From Flavobacterium frigoris PS1 (GTDB lineage: Bacteria > Bacteroidota > Bacteroidia > Flavobacteriales > Flavobacteriaceae), in the NCBI RefSeq assembly GCF_000252125.1, contig NZ_AHKF01000006.1, positions 1 to 53,348 of the forward strand: a stretch of 53,348 nucleotides of DNA, written 5' to 3'. Under the pieces are notes generated by a model, which saw only the letters and a list, made by a program, of their open reading frames with translations, ran no database searches and had not been told where the DNA came from. This document shows, in pieces, positions 32,703 through 40,584 of the stretch (positions within the stretch are counted from its first letter, which is position 1; the number at the start of each line of letters is the position of its first letter). The position numbers were made by a program, and so were the translations under genes.

Positions 32703-33631
32703 CTTATTTCATCAATAATAAAAACAGGTCTATTCTTTGTCTGATCAAATATTTTTCCAACATAAATTCCAGTTACGCCAGTAGTTGTAATAATAATACC
32801 CGACAAAAACCATATAGAGACAATAATGGAACTATATCCCAAAACATCTATTTGATTGGTTAGCGTTAAATAAATATTATACAATCCAAACATAAATGAT
32901 ATTGCAGAAATCATCAATCCAAACTTAACAAAAAGCTTTAAAGGTTTATTGGAAAACGAAATTATTGAATTAAAAGCAAGACTTACCAATTTGATATAAT
33001 TATAACTTGAGTTTCCCTCTTCTCTTTTTGCGTGTTCCACGATTATAGAAGTTGAATTGTACCCTACAAATTTAATGAATAAGGGGAAAAATTTAATAGA
33101 ATCAGAAATTTCTAAAATTGATTTAATTACTTTGTTATGGTAAATACCAAAATTAGCGATTTCGTTATCATAATTAGTATCCGTAAAATAACCATATATT
33201 TTAGAAAAAATAAAGGAAGATGTTTTTTTAAAAAAACCATCTTGTCTATTTTTCCTTTTGGCCAAAACCACATCAAATCCTTCCTTGGCTTTGTTAAATA
33301 ACTTCACTACTTCTTTAGGCTGGTCCTGTAAATCACAATCCATCACCACAATCCATTCTCCTTTTGCCATAGACAAACCCGCCATAATTGTTGGATGTTG
33401 TCCAAAGTTTCTGCTCAACCTAACACTCTTAACTTCTGAAAATTTGTTTGCTATCGCTTTCATCTTTTCCCAGCTTTTATCAGGACTTCTATCATCGACC
33501 AAAATAATTTCATAAGGCTGGTTGATCGTAATCATAACCTTTTGAATTTCAACCACAAGTTTATCTACTATTTTTTCTGCCATATACACCGGGCTAACAA
33601 ACGAAATAACAGGATTTATTTCTTCCATCAT
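32699..33631 (-). CDS. GT2 polyprenyl-phosphate glycosyltransferase (GtrB/DPM1-like)
   Basis: The 310-aa protein has a cytosolic GT-A domain: PVISFVSPVYMAE, IILVDDRSPDKSW, VKSVRLSRNFGQHPTIMAG and the metal-binding IVVMDCDLQDQP (about residues 90-102). Two C-terminal TM helices follow (about 230-255 and 265-290). This layout is that of enzymes that attach a sugar to undecaprenyl phosphate for use on the periplasmic side, for example GtrB or ArnC. It could feed the GT-C-like protein two genes downstream. It overlaps neuA by one base and the WecD-like gene by four. Confidence 0.9.
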   Translation of the reverse strand: MMEEINPVISFVSPVYMAEKIVDKLVVEIQKVMITINQPYEIILVDDRSPDKSWEKMKAIANKFSEVKSVRLSRNFGQHPTIMAGLSMAKGEWIVVMDCDLQDQPKEVVKLFNKAKEGFDVVLAKRKNRQDGFFKKTSSFIFSKIYGYFTDTNYDNEIANFGIYHNKVIKSILEISDSIKFFPLFIKFVGYNSTSIIVEHAKREEGNSSYNYIKLVSLAFNSIISFSNKPLKLFVKFGLMISAISFMFGLYNIYLTLTNQIDVLGYSSIIVSIWFLSGIIITTTGVTGIYVGKIFDQTKNRPVFIIDEIR

Positions 33632-34320
33632 TAATAATTTTTTAATAAATTCTCTGCATTAATCCAATCATCAGCAGTATCTATATTTACATAGAAATTT
33701 GGATTACTTTCAATGTAACTTAACTTCTGTCCATACAAAGAGCCTTTCTTTATTGTTTCAATTTTTGTTATATATATGGAACCATCCCTATGAAATGCTT
33801 TTGGCAATTCTTGTCTTCTTGTAATTAATTCATTCTCTCCCGTTGCAATTTTTAAAAAACCTTTGTCATTAGTTTCAAATGTCCAATGTGGGTTGAACTC
33901 ATGCGGCACGGGCAAAACACTCACTAGCGCGTCTGCATTACTTAACATAAATTGCTGAATGGCTGCGTCTATACCCCCCCCTTCACGAAAAGGGCTGGTA
34001 GGCTGCAACAAACAAACCGCGTCAAATACCTCTCCTTTTTCTTCATAAAACCCAAGGGCATGCTGCACTACTGCTAATGATGCAGTATCATCCTCTGCTA
34101 ATTCAGGCGGGCGCTGAAATGGAACCTCTGCTTTCCATTGTTGGGCTATTTCCATTATCTCTAAACTATCAGTAGAAACTATCACTGTCGTGAGCAATGC
34201 ACTTTGTAATGCACTTTCAATAGTATAGGCAATAAGCGGCTTCCCTCCCAATACTTTGATGTTTTTTCCCGGAACACCTTTGGTACCGCCGCGCGCAGGG
34301 ATTATCGCTAAAATTCTCAT
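33631..34320 (-). CDS. neuA: CMP-N-acylneuraminate cytidylyltransferase
   Basis: It activates a sialic acid with CTP to give CMP-sialic acid. The 229-aa protein begins with the nucleotide-binding signature LAIIPARGGTKGVPGKNIKVLGGKPLI (residues 3-29), followed by TVIVSTDSLEIMEIA, VCLLQPTSPFREGG and the C-terminal NIDTADDW. The length is that of the single-domain form. The start is directly after the neuC stop with no gap, and its stop overlaps the ATG of the GT2 gene. CMP-legionaminate or CMP-pseudaminate synthases share this fold, so the exact nonulosonic acid is not proven; neuC as neighbour favours Neu5Ac or legionaminate. Confidence 0.92.
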   Translation of the reverse strand: MRILAIIPARGGTKGVPGKNIKVLGGKPLIAYTIESALQSALLTTVIVSTDSLEIMEIAQQWKAEVPFQRPPELAEDDTASLAVVQHALGFYEEKGEVFDAVCLLQPTSPFREGGGIDAAIQQFMLSNADALVSVLPVPHEFNPHWTFETNDKGFLKIATGENELITRRQELPKAFHRDGSIYITKIETIKKGSLYGQKLSYIESNPNFYVNIDTADDWINAENLLKNY

Positions 34321-35478
34321 CTAATACATAATGGTTTTATGGAATTGTAAGGGCAATTGTCTTAACAATTCCGCTATTTGATGACCTGATTTCCCATCAC
34401 CATAAAGGGAGGAAGAACCTGATTTTCCAGTTTGTATTGCTTGCAAAACAGCTTCTTCTATTTGCTGCTGAGAATATTCGACATCTACACTATTGCCACC
34501 CCGGTCCCTCTTGTTTTGTCGGGAGCCGATATTGACTACCGGAACACCCAAATAGGCGCATTCCCGGATGCCAACACTTGAATTGCCTATCAGACAATCG
34601 CTATGCTGCAACAGATGCAAAAAATCGACACCCTCCATATTTTTAAAAAAATGAACATTGGGTAGCTCATGATGTTCCCTGAATGCCCGAATTCCGGTGG
34701 AAGTTCCATCGGCTCCTGCATCCACATTCGGCCAAAACCAAAGGGTGGGTTTATTTAATTTGTAAATGGCTTCCAGCGTAACTTCAATATGTTTACGGGA
34801 ATCCTGATATTCTATGGTTACGGGATGCTGCATGACTACTAAATACCCCTTCTCCAAATCGGGTTGTGCCCCAACCCCTCCATATTTTTCATACGGATTA
34901 AAAGGAAGCATTTTACTGAGCAACACTTCTTCAGCTAAATCGATAGACGGGCAGCCCGTATTAAAAACCATTTTAGGGTCTTCACCCAATTTAATCACCC
35001 GCTGCTGCGCACTTGCTGAGGCTACAAAATGATAATCGGCTAATTTGGTAATGGCATGACGCACTTTCTCATCAATATTACCCGTTACTTCGCCGCCCTG
35101 AATGTGCGCCAAAGGAATATTCATATAGGAAGCCGCAATTGCCGTGGCCATGGTTTCAAATCGATCGGCTACAGTGACCACAATATCGGGTTTTAAATTA
35201 TCAAATACGGTAGACAACTCCAAAATACCTATACCGGTAGTTTTGGCAGCAGCCGTTAAATTTTCTCCTTCCAATACATTAAACACGCGTGCCGCAATAG
35301 CAAAACCATCTTTTTCAATATAATTTATCGCCGACCCATAGCGATCCAACAAGGCAGATGCGGCAACCACCAATTGCAATTCCAAATCAGGATGATTTTG
35401 AATCGCGGATAAAACTGTTTTTACACGACTATAAGAAGGACGTGCAGTAATGACAACGGTTATTTTTCTTTTTGGCAT
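34321..35478 (-). CDS. neuC: UDP-N-acetylglucosamine 2-epimerase (hydrolysing)
   Basis: It hydrolyses and epimerises UDP-GlcNAc to ManNAc, the precursor for sialic acid (the related LegG acts on UDP-diNAcBac for legionaminate). The 385-aa GT-B-fold enzyme starts ITVVITARPSYSRVKTVLSAIQ and shows DIVVTVADRFETMATAIAAS, LAHIQGGEVTGNIDEKVRHAITK and CLIGNSSVGIRECAYLGVPVVNIGSRQ, the signature set of NeuC. It abuts neuA with no spacer. Upstream is a 737-nt interval that separates it from neuB and holds a GIY-YIG gene with flanking repeats, so its promoter or read-through path is unusual. Confidence 0.93.
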   Translation of the reverse strand: MPKRKITVVITARPSYSRVKTVLSAIQNHPDLELQLVVAASALLDRYGSAINYIEKDGFAIAARVFNVLEGENLTAAAKTTGIGILELSTVFDNLKPDIVVTVADRFETMATAIAASYMNIPLAHIQGGEVTGNIDEKVRHAITKLADYHFVASASAQQRVIKLGEDPKMVFNTGCPSIDLAEEVLLSKMLPFNPYEKYGGVGAQPDLEKGYLVVMQHPVTIEYQDSRKHIEVTLEAIYKLNKPTLWFWPNVDAGADGTSTGIRAFREHHELPNVHFFKNMEGVDFLHLLQHSDCLIGNSSVGIRECAYLGVPVVNIGSRQNKRDRGGNSVDVEYSQQQIEEAVLQAIQTGKSGSSSLYGDGKSGHQIAELLRQLPLQFHKTIMY

Positions 35479-35546
35479 TTTTTACTTTTATTCTTGGGTT
35501 TAAAAGTAGACAAAAAAAAGGGGAAAATGGGAAAAGTTTAAACAAG

Positions 35547-35568
35547 CAAAAAGTATCGATACTTTTTG
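35547..35568. repeat. perfect 22-nt palindrome upstream of neuC
   Basis: A self-complementary sequence centred on TATCGATA, with arms CAAAAAGTATC / GATACTTTTTG. It lies about 70 nt before the neuC ATG. Its right half resembles the inner right arm of the palindromic element at 35998-36176 (CGATACATTTTTGGC), so it may be a remnant arm. A transcription-factor site is an alternative. Confidence 0.8.
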
Positions 35569-35588
35569 GCCTGTAATTTTCATACCGC

Positions 35589-35668
35589 CAGTTCGAGTGA
35601 TTTTTAAAGTTAATAAATGCTTTCTTTTTAAAAAGCAAATACACTGGCTTTAAAAATTGTATCGAGAA
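35589..35668 (+). repeat. palindromic-element family E, copy E1 (left arm)
   Basis: It shares with 35998-36070 the ordered blocks GTTCGAGT, ATTTTT, CTTTCT, AAATAC and the 20-mer CTGGCTTTAAAAATTGTATC. It ends one base before the GIY-YIG stop codon. Together with the copy on the other side of that gene it forms a direct repeat of about 75-80 bp flanking the gene. Confidence 0.85.
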
Positions 35669-35669
35669 C

Positions 35670-35963
35670 CTACTTATCAAATCTCTTCTTTGCCAAATTA
35701 ACTAAAGCATCAAAATCTTCTTTTATCAATGCTTCTTTTTTTGCTTTAGACCACTTCTTGATTTGCTTTTCTTTTTCAATTGCCAAATTTACATCTGTAA
35801 ACTCACAATAAAAAGCTAATAGTAGTGGGCGCCTGCTTGCAGTATAACAATCAGGATAGAATCCAGTTTTATGCTTAAAAGTTCTGCTCTCCAAATTACT
35901 TGTAACTCCTATACAATAAGTGTCATCAGAACATTTTAATATATAAACATAGGATTGCTTCAT
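35670..35963 (-). CDS. small GIY-YIG nuclease-domain protein (YhbQ/UPF0213-like)
   Basis: This 97-aa protein is a stand-alone GIY-YIG domain, the fold of UvrC-N and many homing endonucleases. Visible are YVYILK (residues 5-10) and CIGVTS (17-22) as the two halves of the motif, Arg27 in LESRTFKHK, His31, and the catalytic-type Glu63 in AIEKEKQIKKWSK. The second half reads C-I-G instead of Y-x-G, so activity is not certain. It lies on the same strand as the polysaccharide genes but has nothing to do with sugar chemistry. It sits between neuB and neuC, bracketed by copies of a palindromic repeat, which suggests a small inserted element. Confidence 0.88.
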   Translation of the reverse strand: MKQSYVYILKCSDDTYCIGVTSNLESRTFKHKTGFYPDCYTASRRPLLLAFYCEFTDVNLAIEKEKQIKKWSKAKKEALIKEDFDALVNLAKKRFDK

Positions 35964-35997
35964 ATTTTATTCTTTTAAATCGTTACAAAACTCACTC

Positions 35998-36176
35998 CGT
36001 TCGAGTATTTTTTAACCGAATACCCACTTTCTAAAAACGAAATACGCTGGCTTTAAAAATTGTATCAAGATCACCTGTGCAATTAAAACTTCTCGATACA
36101 TTTTTGGCTTTTTGAACTCTCTATTTTTAAAACAGGACTATTCAAGCCAAAAACACTCGAAGGGACGACTCGATAC
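35998..36176 (+). repeat. palindromic-element family E, copy E2 (complete)
   Basis: An imperfect palindrome of about 165-180 bp. The outer left arm TTCGAGTATTTTTT (36000-36013) pairs with the outer right arm AAAAACACTCGAA (36149-36161). The inner left arm GGCTTTAAAAATTGTATC (36049-36066) pairs with the inner right arm TCTCGATACATTTTTGGC (36091-36108). The centre is about 25 nt. It lies just 5' of the GIY-YIG gene and 3' of neuB. Confidence 0.85.
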
Positions 36177-36215
36177 ACCCTATTCTATATTGGTTTTCAA
36201 ACAATCAATAATTCA

Positions 36216-37223
36216 TTATACCCAGTCCTCCTCATTTAAAAAATCCCATTGCTTTAAATCCCTTTTTAGAGTCTTACCTAAAACAGTTTCAAACCGCAAA
36301 GCATCCGTTCCATAACCCTTGGGCTTTTTTGTTTCAAGATCATCAAATGTTATTACGTGCCCTTTGGGTAAATCCTTATTCACTGCCAGTGATTTCTCAA
36401 AAATGGCTTTTAGCGCAATATACTGATTGTTTTTATTTTTATCCATTGGATGCTGTAAAGCATTGTAAATAGCATTGGCAGCAATTACCAATTCAGAAAC
36501 TTCAGATAGTGTTAACGACGATTTACTATCAGGTCCAAACATACTCCGATCAAAAACTACATGAAACTCCAGTACTTCAGCTCCTAAAGCGACAGCAGCG
36601 ATACCGGCAGCAATTGTAGCCGAATGATCTGAAAATCCAACTGTAACATTATAGCGTTCTTTCAATTCACGGATGACATTATATCCATAATTCTCGGGTT
36701 GCGTAGGATAGGCTGTCGTGCATTGCAATAGGGAAAACGAGACGTTTCTGCCTTTTAAAAAATGTACGGTGGCATCCAATTCAGCATAACTGCTCATCCC
36801 GGAAGATAAAATTATGGGTTTGCCAGTTTTGGATATTTTTTCCAACAGCAGTAGGTTTGTAACTTCGCCCGAACCAATTTTATACTGCTGTACCCCTATT
36901 TCCTCTAACCAATCTACTGCTAAGTTACTAAAGGGGGAACAGATAAAATCCAGCCCAACTTCATCACAATGCTTTTTGATACCGTGCCATTGTTCCAAAG
37001 TAAACCCCATTCGTTTCCAATAGTCAAAACGGGTTTTATCGGCAAAAGAGAACTGCACCCGAAAAGGTTCGCGTTCGCTGCTTTCTGCTTCGGCAATGTG
37101 CATCTGAAATTTGATAGCCTGAACGCCTGTGGAAGCAACAGCATCGATATAGGAATGTAAAATTCCTAAGCTGCCTTCATGGGCTTGGCCAATTTCTGCT
37201 ATTAAATAAGGTTTAATGGTCAT
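36216..37223 (-). CDS. neuB: N-acetylneuraminate synthase
   Basis: It condenses ManNAc with phosphoenolpyruvate to give N-acetylneuraminate (or a related nonulosonic acid). The 335-aa protein has the NeuB TIM-barrel start YLIAEIGQAHEGSLGILHSYID, then YKIGSGEVTNLLLLEKI, PIILSSGMSSYAELDATV, LLQCTTAYPTQPENYG and VGFSDHSATIAAGIAAVALGA, and a C-terminal antifreeze-like SAF domain (LAVNKDLPKGHVITFDDLETKKP, about 275-335). The frame is open to 37244, but the ATG at 37223 fits the family and overlaps the upstream stop by 11 nt. It is cut off from neuC and neuA by the GIY-YIG interval. Confidence 0.94.
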   Translation of the reverse strand: MTIKPYLIAEIGQAHEGSLGILHSYIDAVASTGVQAIKFQMHIAEAESSEREPFRVQFSFADKTRFDYWKRMGFTLEQWHGIKKHCDEVGLDFICSPFSNLAVDWLEEIGVQQYKIGSGEVTNLLLLEKISKTGKPIILSSGMSSYAELDATVHFLKGRNVSFSLLQCTTAYPTQPENYGYNVIRELKERYNVTVGFSDHSATIAAGIAAVALGAEVLEFHVVFDRSMFGPDSKSSLTLSEVSELVIAANAIYNALQHPMDKNKNNQYIALKAIFEKSLAVNKDLPKGHVITFDDLETKKPKGYGTDALRFETVLGKTLKRDLKQWDFLNEEDWV

Positions 37224-37848
37224 AAATACTTTCTTTGTTTTCAAAGTTCTTAAAAAACAATGGTTTAATTTTCTCTAATTCTGCTTCCGACAAATCCCAC
37301 CATTTAAGCGCTTCTATTTCCTGAACAATTTTTTCAGAGAATCTATTTTTAACAATTTTGGCAGGAACACCGGCAACCATGCCATAAGCGGGCACGTCTT
37401 TTGTTACCACAGAACCCGCTGCTAAGATGGCTCCGTTCCCAACAGTAACCTTTCCAACAATCATTACATTATGCCCAATCCACACATCATGACCAATTAT
37501 TACTTTTTTGGTTTCCTTCAATTTTTTTAATTCACCATTGAACAAATTATTATTGATGTAGGTGGTTAGATAATTTGTAGGATGATTGGATGCGTGTATT
37601 GCCACATCCGAACCAATTTGACAATATTTACCAATCGCAATATCTCCATGAAAAAAGTTGTTATATCCTAAAGTTGTTGCGTATCCAATAATTACAGTAC
37701 CCGAAAAATTGCATCGATCAGGTACTGCATTTTTACCTTCAAAGTTAACATTTTTCAGCCCTCTGGAGAAACCGGAAAGCCTAACCTCATTTTTTACCTC
37801 AACTGAATTTAAAAAATAAAGAAGTGTTTTTTTTATAAGAATTCTCAT
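37213..37848 (-). CDS. hexapeptide-repeat O-acetyltransferase (CatB/XAT-like)
   Basis: The 211-aa protein is a left-handed beta-helix acyltransferase. Repeats run from VNFEGKNAVPDRCNFSGTVIIGYATTLGYNNF onward, with the active-site His region VAIHASNHPTNYL and the C-terminal coil VIIGHDVWIGHNVMIVGKVTVGNGAILAAGSVVTKDVPAYGMVAGVPAKIVK, the xenobiotic-acyltransferase pattern. Its place directly before neuB makes O-acetylation of the nonulosonic acid or another glycan sugar plausible. Start is uncertain: the ATG at 37848 follows the upstream stop by one base, but an ATG at 37869 is also in frame. Confidence 0.85.
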   Translation of the reverse strand: MRILIKKTLLYFLNSVEVKNEVRLSGFSRGLKNVNFEGKNAVPDRCNFSGTVIIGYATTLGYNNFFHGDIAIGKYCQIGSDVAIHASNHPTNYLTTYINNNLFNGELKKLKETKKVIIGHDVWIGHNVMIVGKVTVGNGAILAAGSVVTKDVPAYGMVAGVPAKIVKNRFSEKIVQEIEALKWWDLSEAELEKIKPLFFKNFENKESIYDH

Positions 37849-37849
37849 G

Positions 37850-38869
37850 CTAATACTTATTTGCTTCATTTTTAGTTAATCCTTTATATTTTAAAAACAG
37901 CTTCCAAATCGGTTTTCTTGAAAATAATTTTGCTAAAATAAAACTTTGTAAGGCTATCTTAAACTTAGCGTCTATTTTTTTCCTTAAAATAGGCAGGGTA
38001 TTATTTATTTCCAAGTTTAATTTAAGGGCATCAACTTGAACTTTCATCCAAGATTCTTTAATATTTCCCATATGAAAAGCGTAATTATCTTGGGTGGACA
38101 ATCTCCAATATCCCTGATCAAAAACAGGTTTGTCCAAAATTTCGTCTTCACTATTTCCTCCTAAACCATAATTTGAATTTCGTTGTTTTAAATTTTCGAA
38201 AATAGCCCCTCTATATGTGGTTACGAAATGACCTGCCCCAATCACCGCTTTTACATTTCCTTTTGAAATTGTCAGGTATTTTTTTAAGTGGCATTCATTA
38301 TATAATTCTTGGTTATCAACACTGCGGGCAAAAGCTTTCATTGCTTCGGGATTTAAAACTTCAGTAAAACACAAGTGTTTTGACAATCCTTTTTCAAATA
38401 ATACATTTGAAGTATAATGGCGCAGCATTTTAGAGCTGGGAGTTGGTGAAACCGCACCTGTCTTGGGAAATCTTTCGAAAATAATATAGGTTTCATTTTG
38501 CCAATCATTTAAAAACAACACATCTGCATCTGAAATAGTTATTAAAGGAAATTGATGACCAATCAATCCTTTTAAAATGGCGTTTAATTTACCAATATTT
38601 GTGGTGTGGATCAGTTCGTGAATTTTATTTTCTTCATACAGTTGGTTTAAATAGTCCTCAATCTTAGTACAACTTCCATTATTAACTATTGTAAAATAGG
38701 TTTTGCCATGGCTAGTTTTAAAAAGGGAATTTAAACAATATTGCAAAATAGTAAAACTGTCTTTGAAATAACCTTCTTCATTGGCGATATAAACAGGTAG
38801 AATCACCTGATGAAAAAAATCGGTACTTTCAATTATTTTATCTTTATTTGGATTGAAACCTATTCTCAT
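37850..38869 (-). CDS. glycosyltransferase family 2-like protein
   Basis: The 339-aa protein begins with a GT-A-like fold: VILPVYIANEEGYFKDSFTILQYCLNSL, YFTIVNNGSCTKIEDYL, and the metal-binding ITISDADVLFLNDW (Asp-x-Asp at about residues 112-114). A later segment (YGLGGNSEDEIL) fits the acceptor-side acidic region. There are no TM helices. It is more divergent than the other GT2 proteins in the cluster. Being next to neuB and the acetyltransferase, it is one candidate for transferring the CMP-activated sugar, although canonical sialyltransferases have another fold. Confidence 0.78.
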   Translation of the reverse strand: MRIGFNPNKDKIIESTDFFHQVILPVYIANEEGYFKDSFTILQYCLNSLFKTSHGKTYFTIVNNGSCTKIEDYLNQLYEENKIHELIHTTNIGKLNAILKGLIGHQFPLITISDADVLFLNDWQNETYIIFERFPKTGAVSPTPSSKMLRHYTSNVLFEKGLSKHLCFTEVLNPEAMKAFARSVDNQELYNECHLKKYLTISKGNVKAVIGAGHFVTTYRGAIFENLKQRNSNYGLGGNSEDEILDKPVFDQGYWRLSTQDNYAFHMGNIKESWMKVQVDALKLNLEINNTLPILRKKIDAKFKIALQSFILAKLFSRKPIWKLFLKYKGLTKNEANKY

Positions 38870-38878
38870 GAATTAAAA

Positions 38879-39624
38879 TTATTTATGCCAATTTTTAGGT
38901 ACAACAATGTGATTTCTATCAGTATTATCATAATCCAATTCATGAGGAAACACAGTTTGATGTTTTTTATATTGAATTCTATCCTTTCTCAAAAAAGTAG
39001 ATTCAGCAATCTTCGGAATTTCGATTCCCATCTGAACATCAATTCCTATACAATTATTTGGATGAAAATGTACACAAGTATGGGATTGTAAAATTTTATT
39101 AAATACTTCTTCTGCCATGACGAAAAATTGATTATTCCATAAATTTTGTAATTGATGAAATTAAATAACTATTATTCTAAATTCGTTTAGGATTGAATCT
39201 GACATATTTAAAATTGTACAATACTCTGCCCTTGAATATCCATTTGTAATAACAAATCGAAATGTTCTTCTATCTTTACACATTTAACCCATTCGTCAAT
39301 TGTTAAAAAATCTTTGTTATTGGTACAACCAATATATTTGCTCAAAAAATTATAAATATCATCAGGCAAATTTAGATTAGGTTTTATAACTGATACAGAC
39401 GCTAAATATATTTCCATTCCTAATTTACAACTATTTTCCTCAAAACCACTTGTTAAATCTACCCCTGGAGAAAAACAAGCAACTATACCTTCCAAATCAT
39501 TTGGAACTAAATACCCTCCATCTCCATTTGGACCAAGTCTCACAAGTCCCTTATCTGTTTGATATGGTTGTAATTTTTCAATTAGTGCTTCTAATTTATT
39601 TTTAGGAATTCTAGAAACTTCCAT
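38879..39624 (-). pseudogene. broken FkbM-like methyltransferase gene
   Basis: Two open pieces belong to one ancestral gene of about 248 codons. The 5' part (39208-39624) reads MEVSRIPKNKLEALIEKL... to LLLQMDIQG and then goes out of frame. Restoring one lost base near 39229-39232 continues the frame as GAEYCTILNMSDSILNEFRIIVI, matching FkbM-type DIEGAEY. This is then cut by an in-frame TAA (39161-39163, where a Glu codon is expected before FH). The 3' part (38879-39118 and just upstream) reads AEEVFNKILQSHTCVHFHPNN to the normal end. Thus one frameshift plus one nonsense mutation. It is probably inactive. Confidence 0.85.
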
Positions 39625-39723
39625 ATAATAATATAAATCAATAATTTTATAGTTTCTTTTTTTAGCGCCTTATGAATTATTTGAAAAAAAATGTGCATTT
39701 ATTTTAATAACAAATTATCTACT

Positions 39724-40584
39724 TTACTTGAATTCACATGAATATTTTTTAAGAAAATAAAGAGGTGAAATCAGACTCGTTATTTTATTTACTATTGATT
39801 TATCATGTTGTTTTATTAAAGAAGATTTAGCTAATTTTATGGCTATTAGCCATAAATAAAAAGGGTTCCAAATCCCCATTTTTAGAAAATTTTCATACAT
39901 CGTCCTTTCAATTCCTACATATTTTTCTGTTTGAACTGATAACCTTTCATTATTATTATATTCCCTGTAATAAGCCAGTGGCTCATTAATGTATAATACC
40001 ATATGCCTATAAAACATTCGTTGGTAAAAATCAACGTCTTCACCCACTTTTATATTTTCATCAAATTGCATATCGGTTTTAAAAACACTTTTTCTAATAA
40101 GCGGTGTTGGAGATTTCACAACCCAAACTCCTAATGCATCCCAAAACACATAACCTGATCTTTTTTGAATTTTGTTTTGTGATGCGCCAATAATTTGTCC
40201 GGTTTCTTGTCCGGTTTCATTAACTATAATAGCTGATGAATGAACGCAATCTATTTTAGGGTAATTTTCTAACAGCTCAACTTGTTTTTCAATTTTATCT
40301 TCTCTCCAAAAATCATCATCATCTAAAAAAGCAACATATTCTCCTTTAGCTATAGAAACTCCAAAATTTCTTGCGGAAGCCAACCCCCCATTCTTTTTGT
40401 AATGATAAGTACATATTATATATTTATCACAAATAATTTTTGCGTAATTTTCTTCAGAACCATCATCTACAACTAAAATTTCAATATTGTCATACGTTTG
40501 TTTAATTACACTTTCCACTGCCTGTTTTATGTAGGTTGGTCTATTATATGTTGTAATAATTACCGAAACTAAGGGATCTACCAT
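39724..40584 (-). CDS. glycosyltransferase family 2
   Basis: The 286-aa GT-A enzyme has PLVSVIITTYNRPTYIKQAVESVIKQTYDNIEILVVDDGSEEN at the N-terminus, NGGLASARNFGVSIAKGEYVAFLDDDDFWREDKIEKQVELL with the metal-binding acidic run at about residues 91-95, and the acceptor-side NIKVGEDVDFYQRMF. These are the standard inverting GT2 features. The start ATG overlaps the stop of the next upstream gene by one base. Donor and acceptor are unknown. About 100 nt separate it from the broken methyltransferase gene. Confidence 0.9.
   Translation of the reverse strand: MVDPLVSVIITTYNRPTYIKQAVESVIKQTYDNIEILVVDDGSEENYAKIICDKYIICTYHYKKNGGLASARNFGVSIAKGEYVAFLDDDDFWREDKIEKQVELLENYPKIDCVHSSAIIVNETGQETGQIIGASQNKIQKRSGYVFWDALGVWVVKSPTPLIRKSVFKTDMQFDENIKVGEDVDFYQRMFYRHMVLYINEPLAYYREYNNNERLSVQTEKYVGIERTMYENFLKMGIWNPFYLWLIAIKLAKSSLIKQHDKSIVNKITSLISPLYFLKKYSCEFK

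Noticed and set aside
35429..35680. 83-aa minus-strand open frame between the GIY-YIG gene and neuC
   Set aside because: It is composed of repeat arm E1, the palindrome and the out-of-frame neuC start.
38879..39118. Independent 79-aa gene
   Set aside because: It is the 3' remnant of the broken FkbM-like gene, continuous with the 5' piece after one base is restored.
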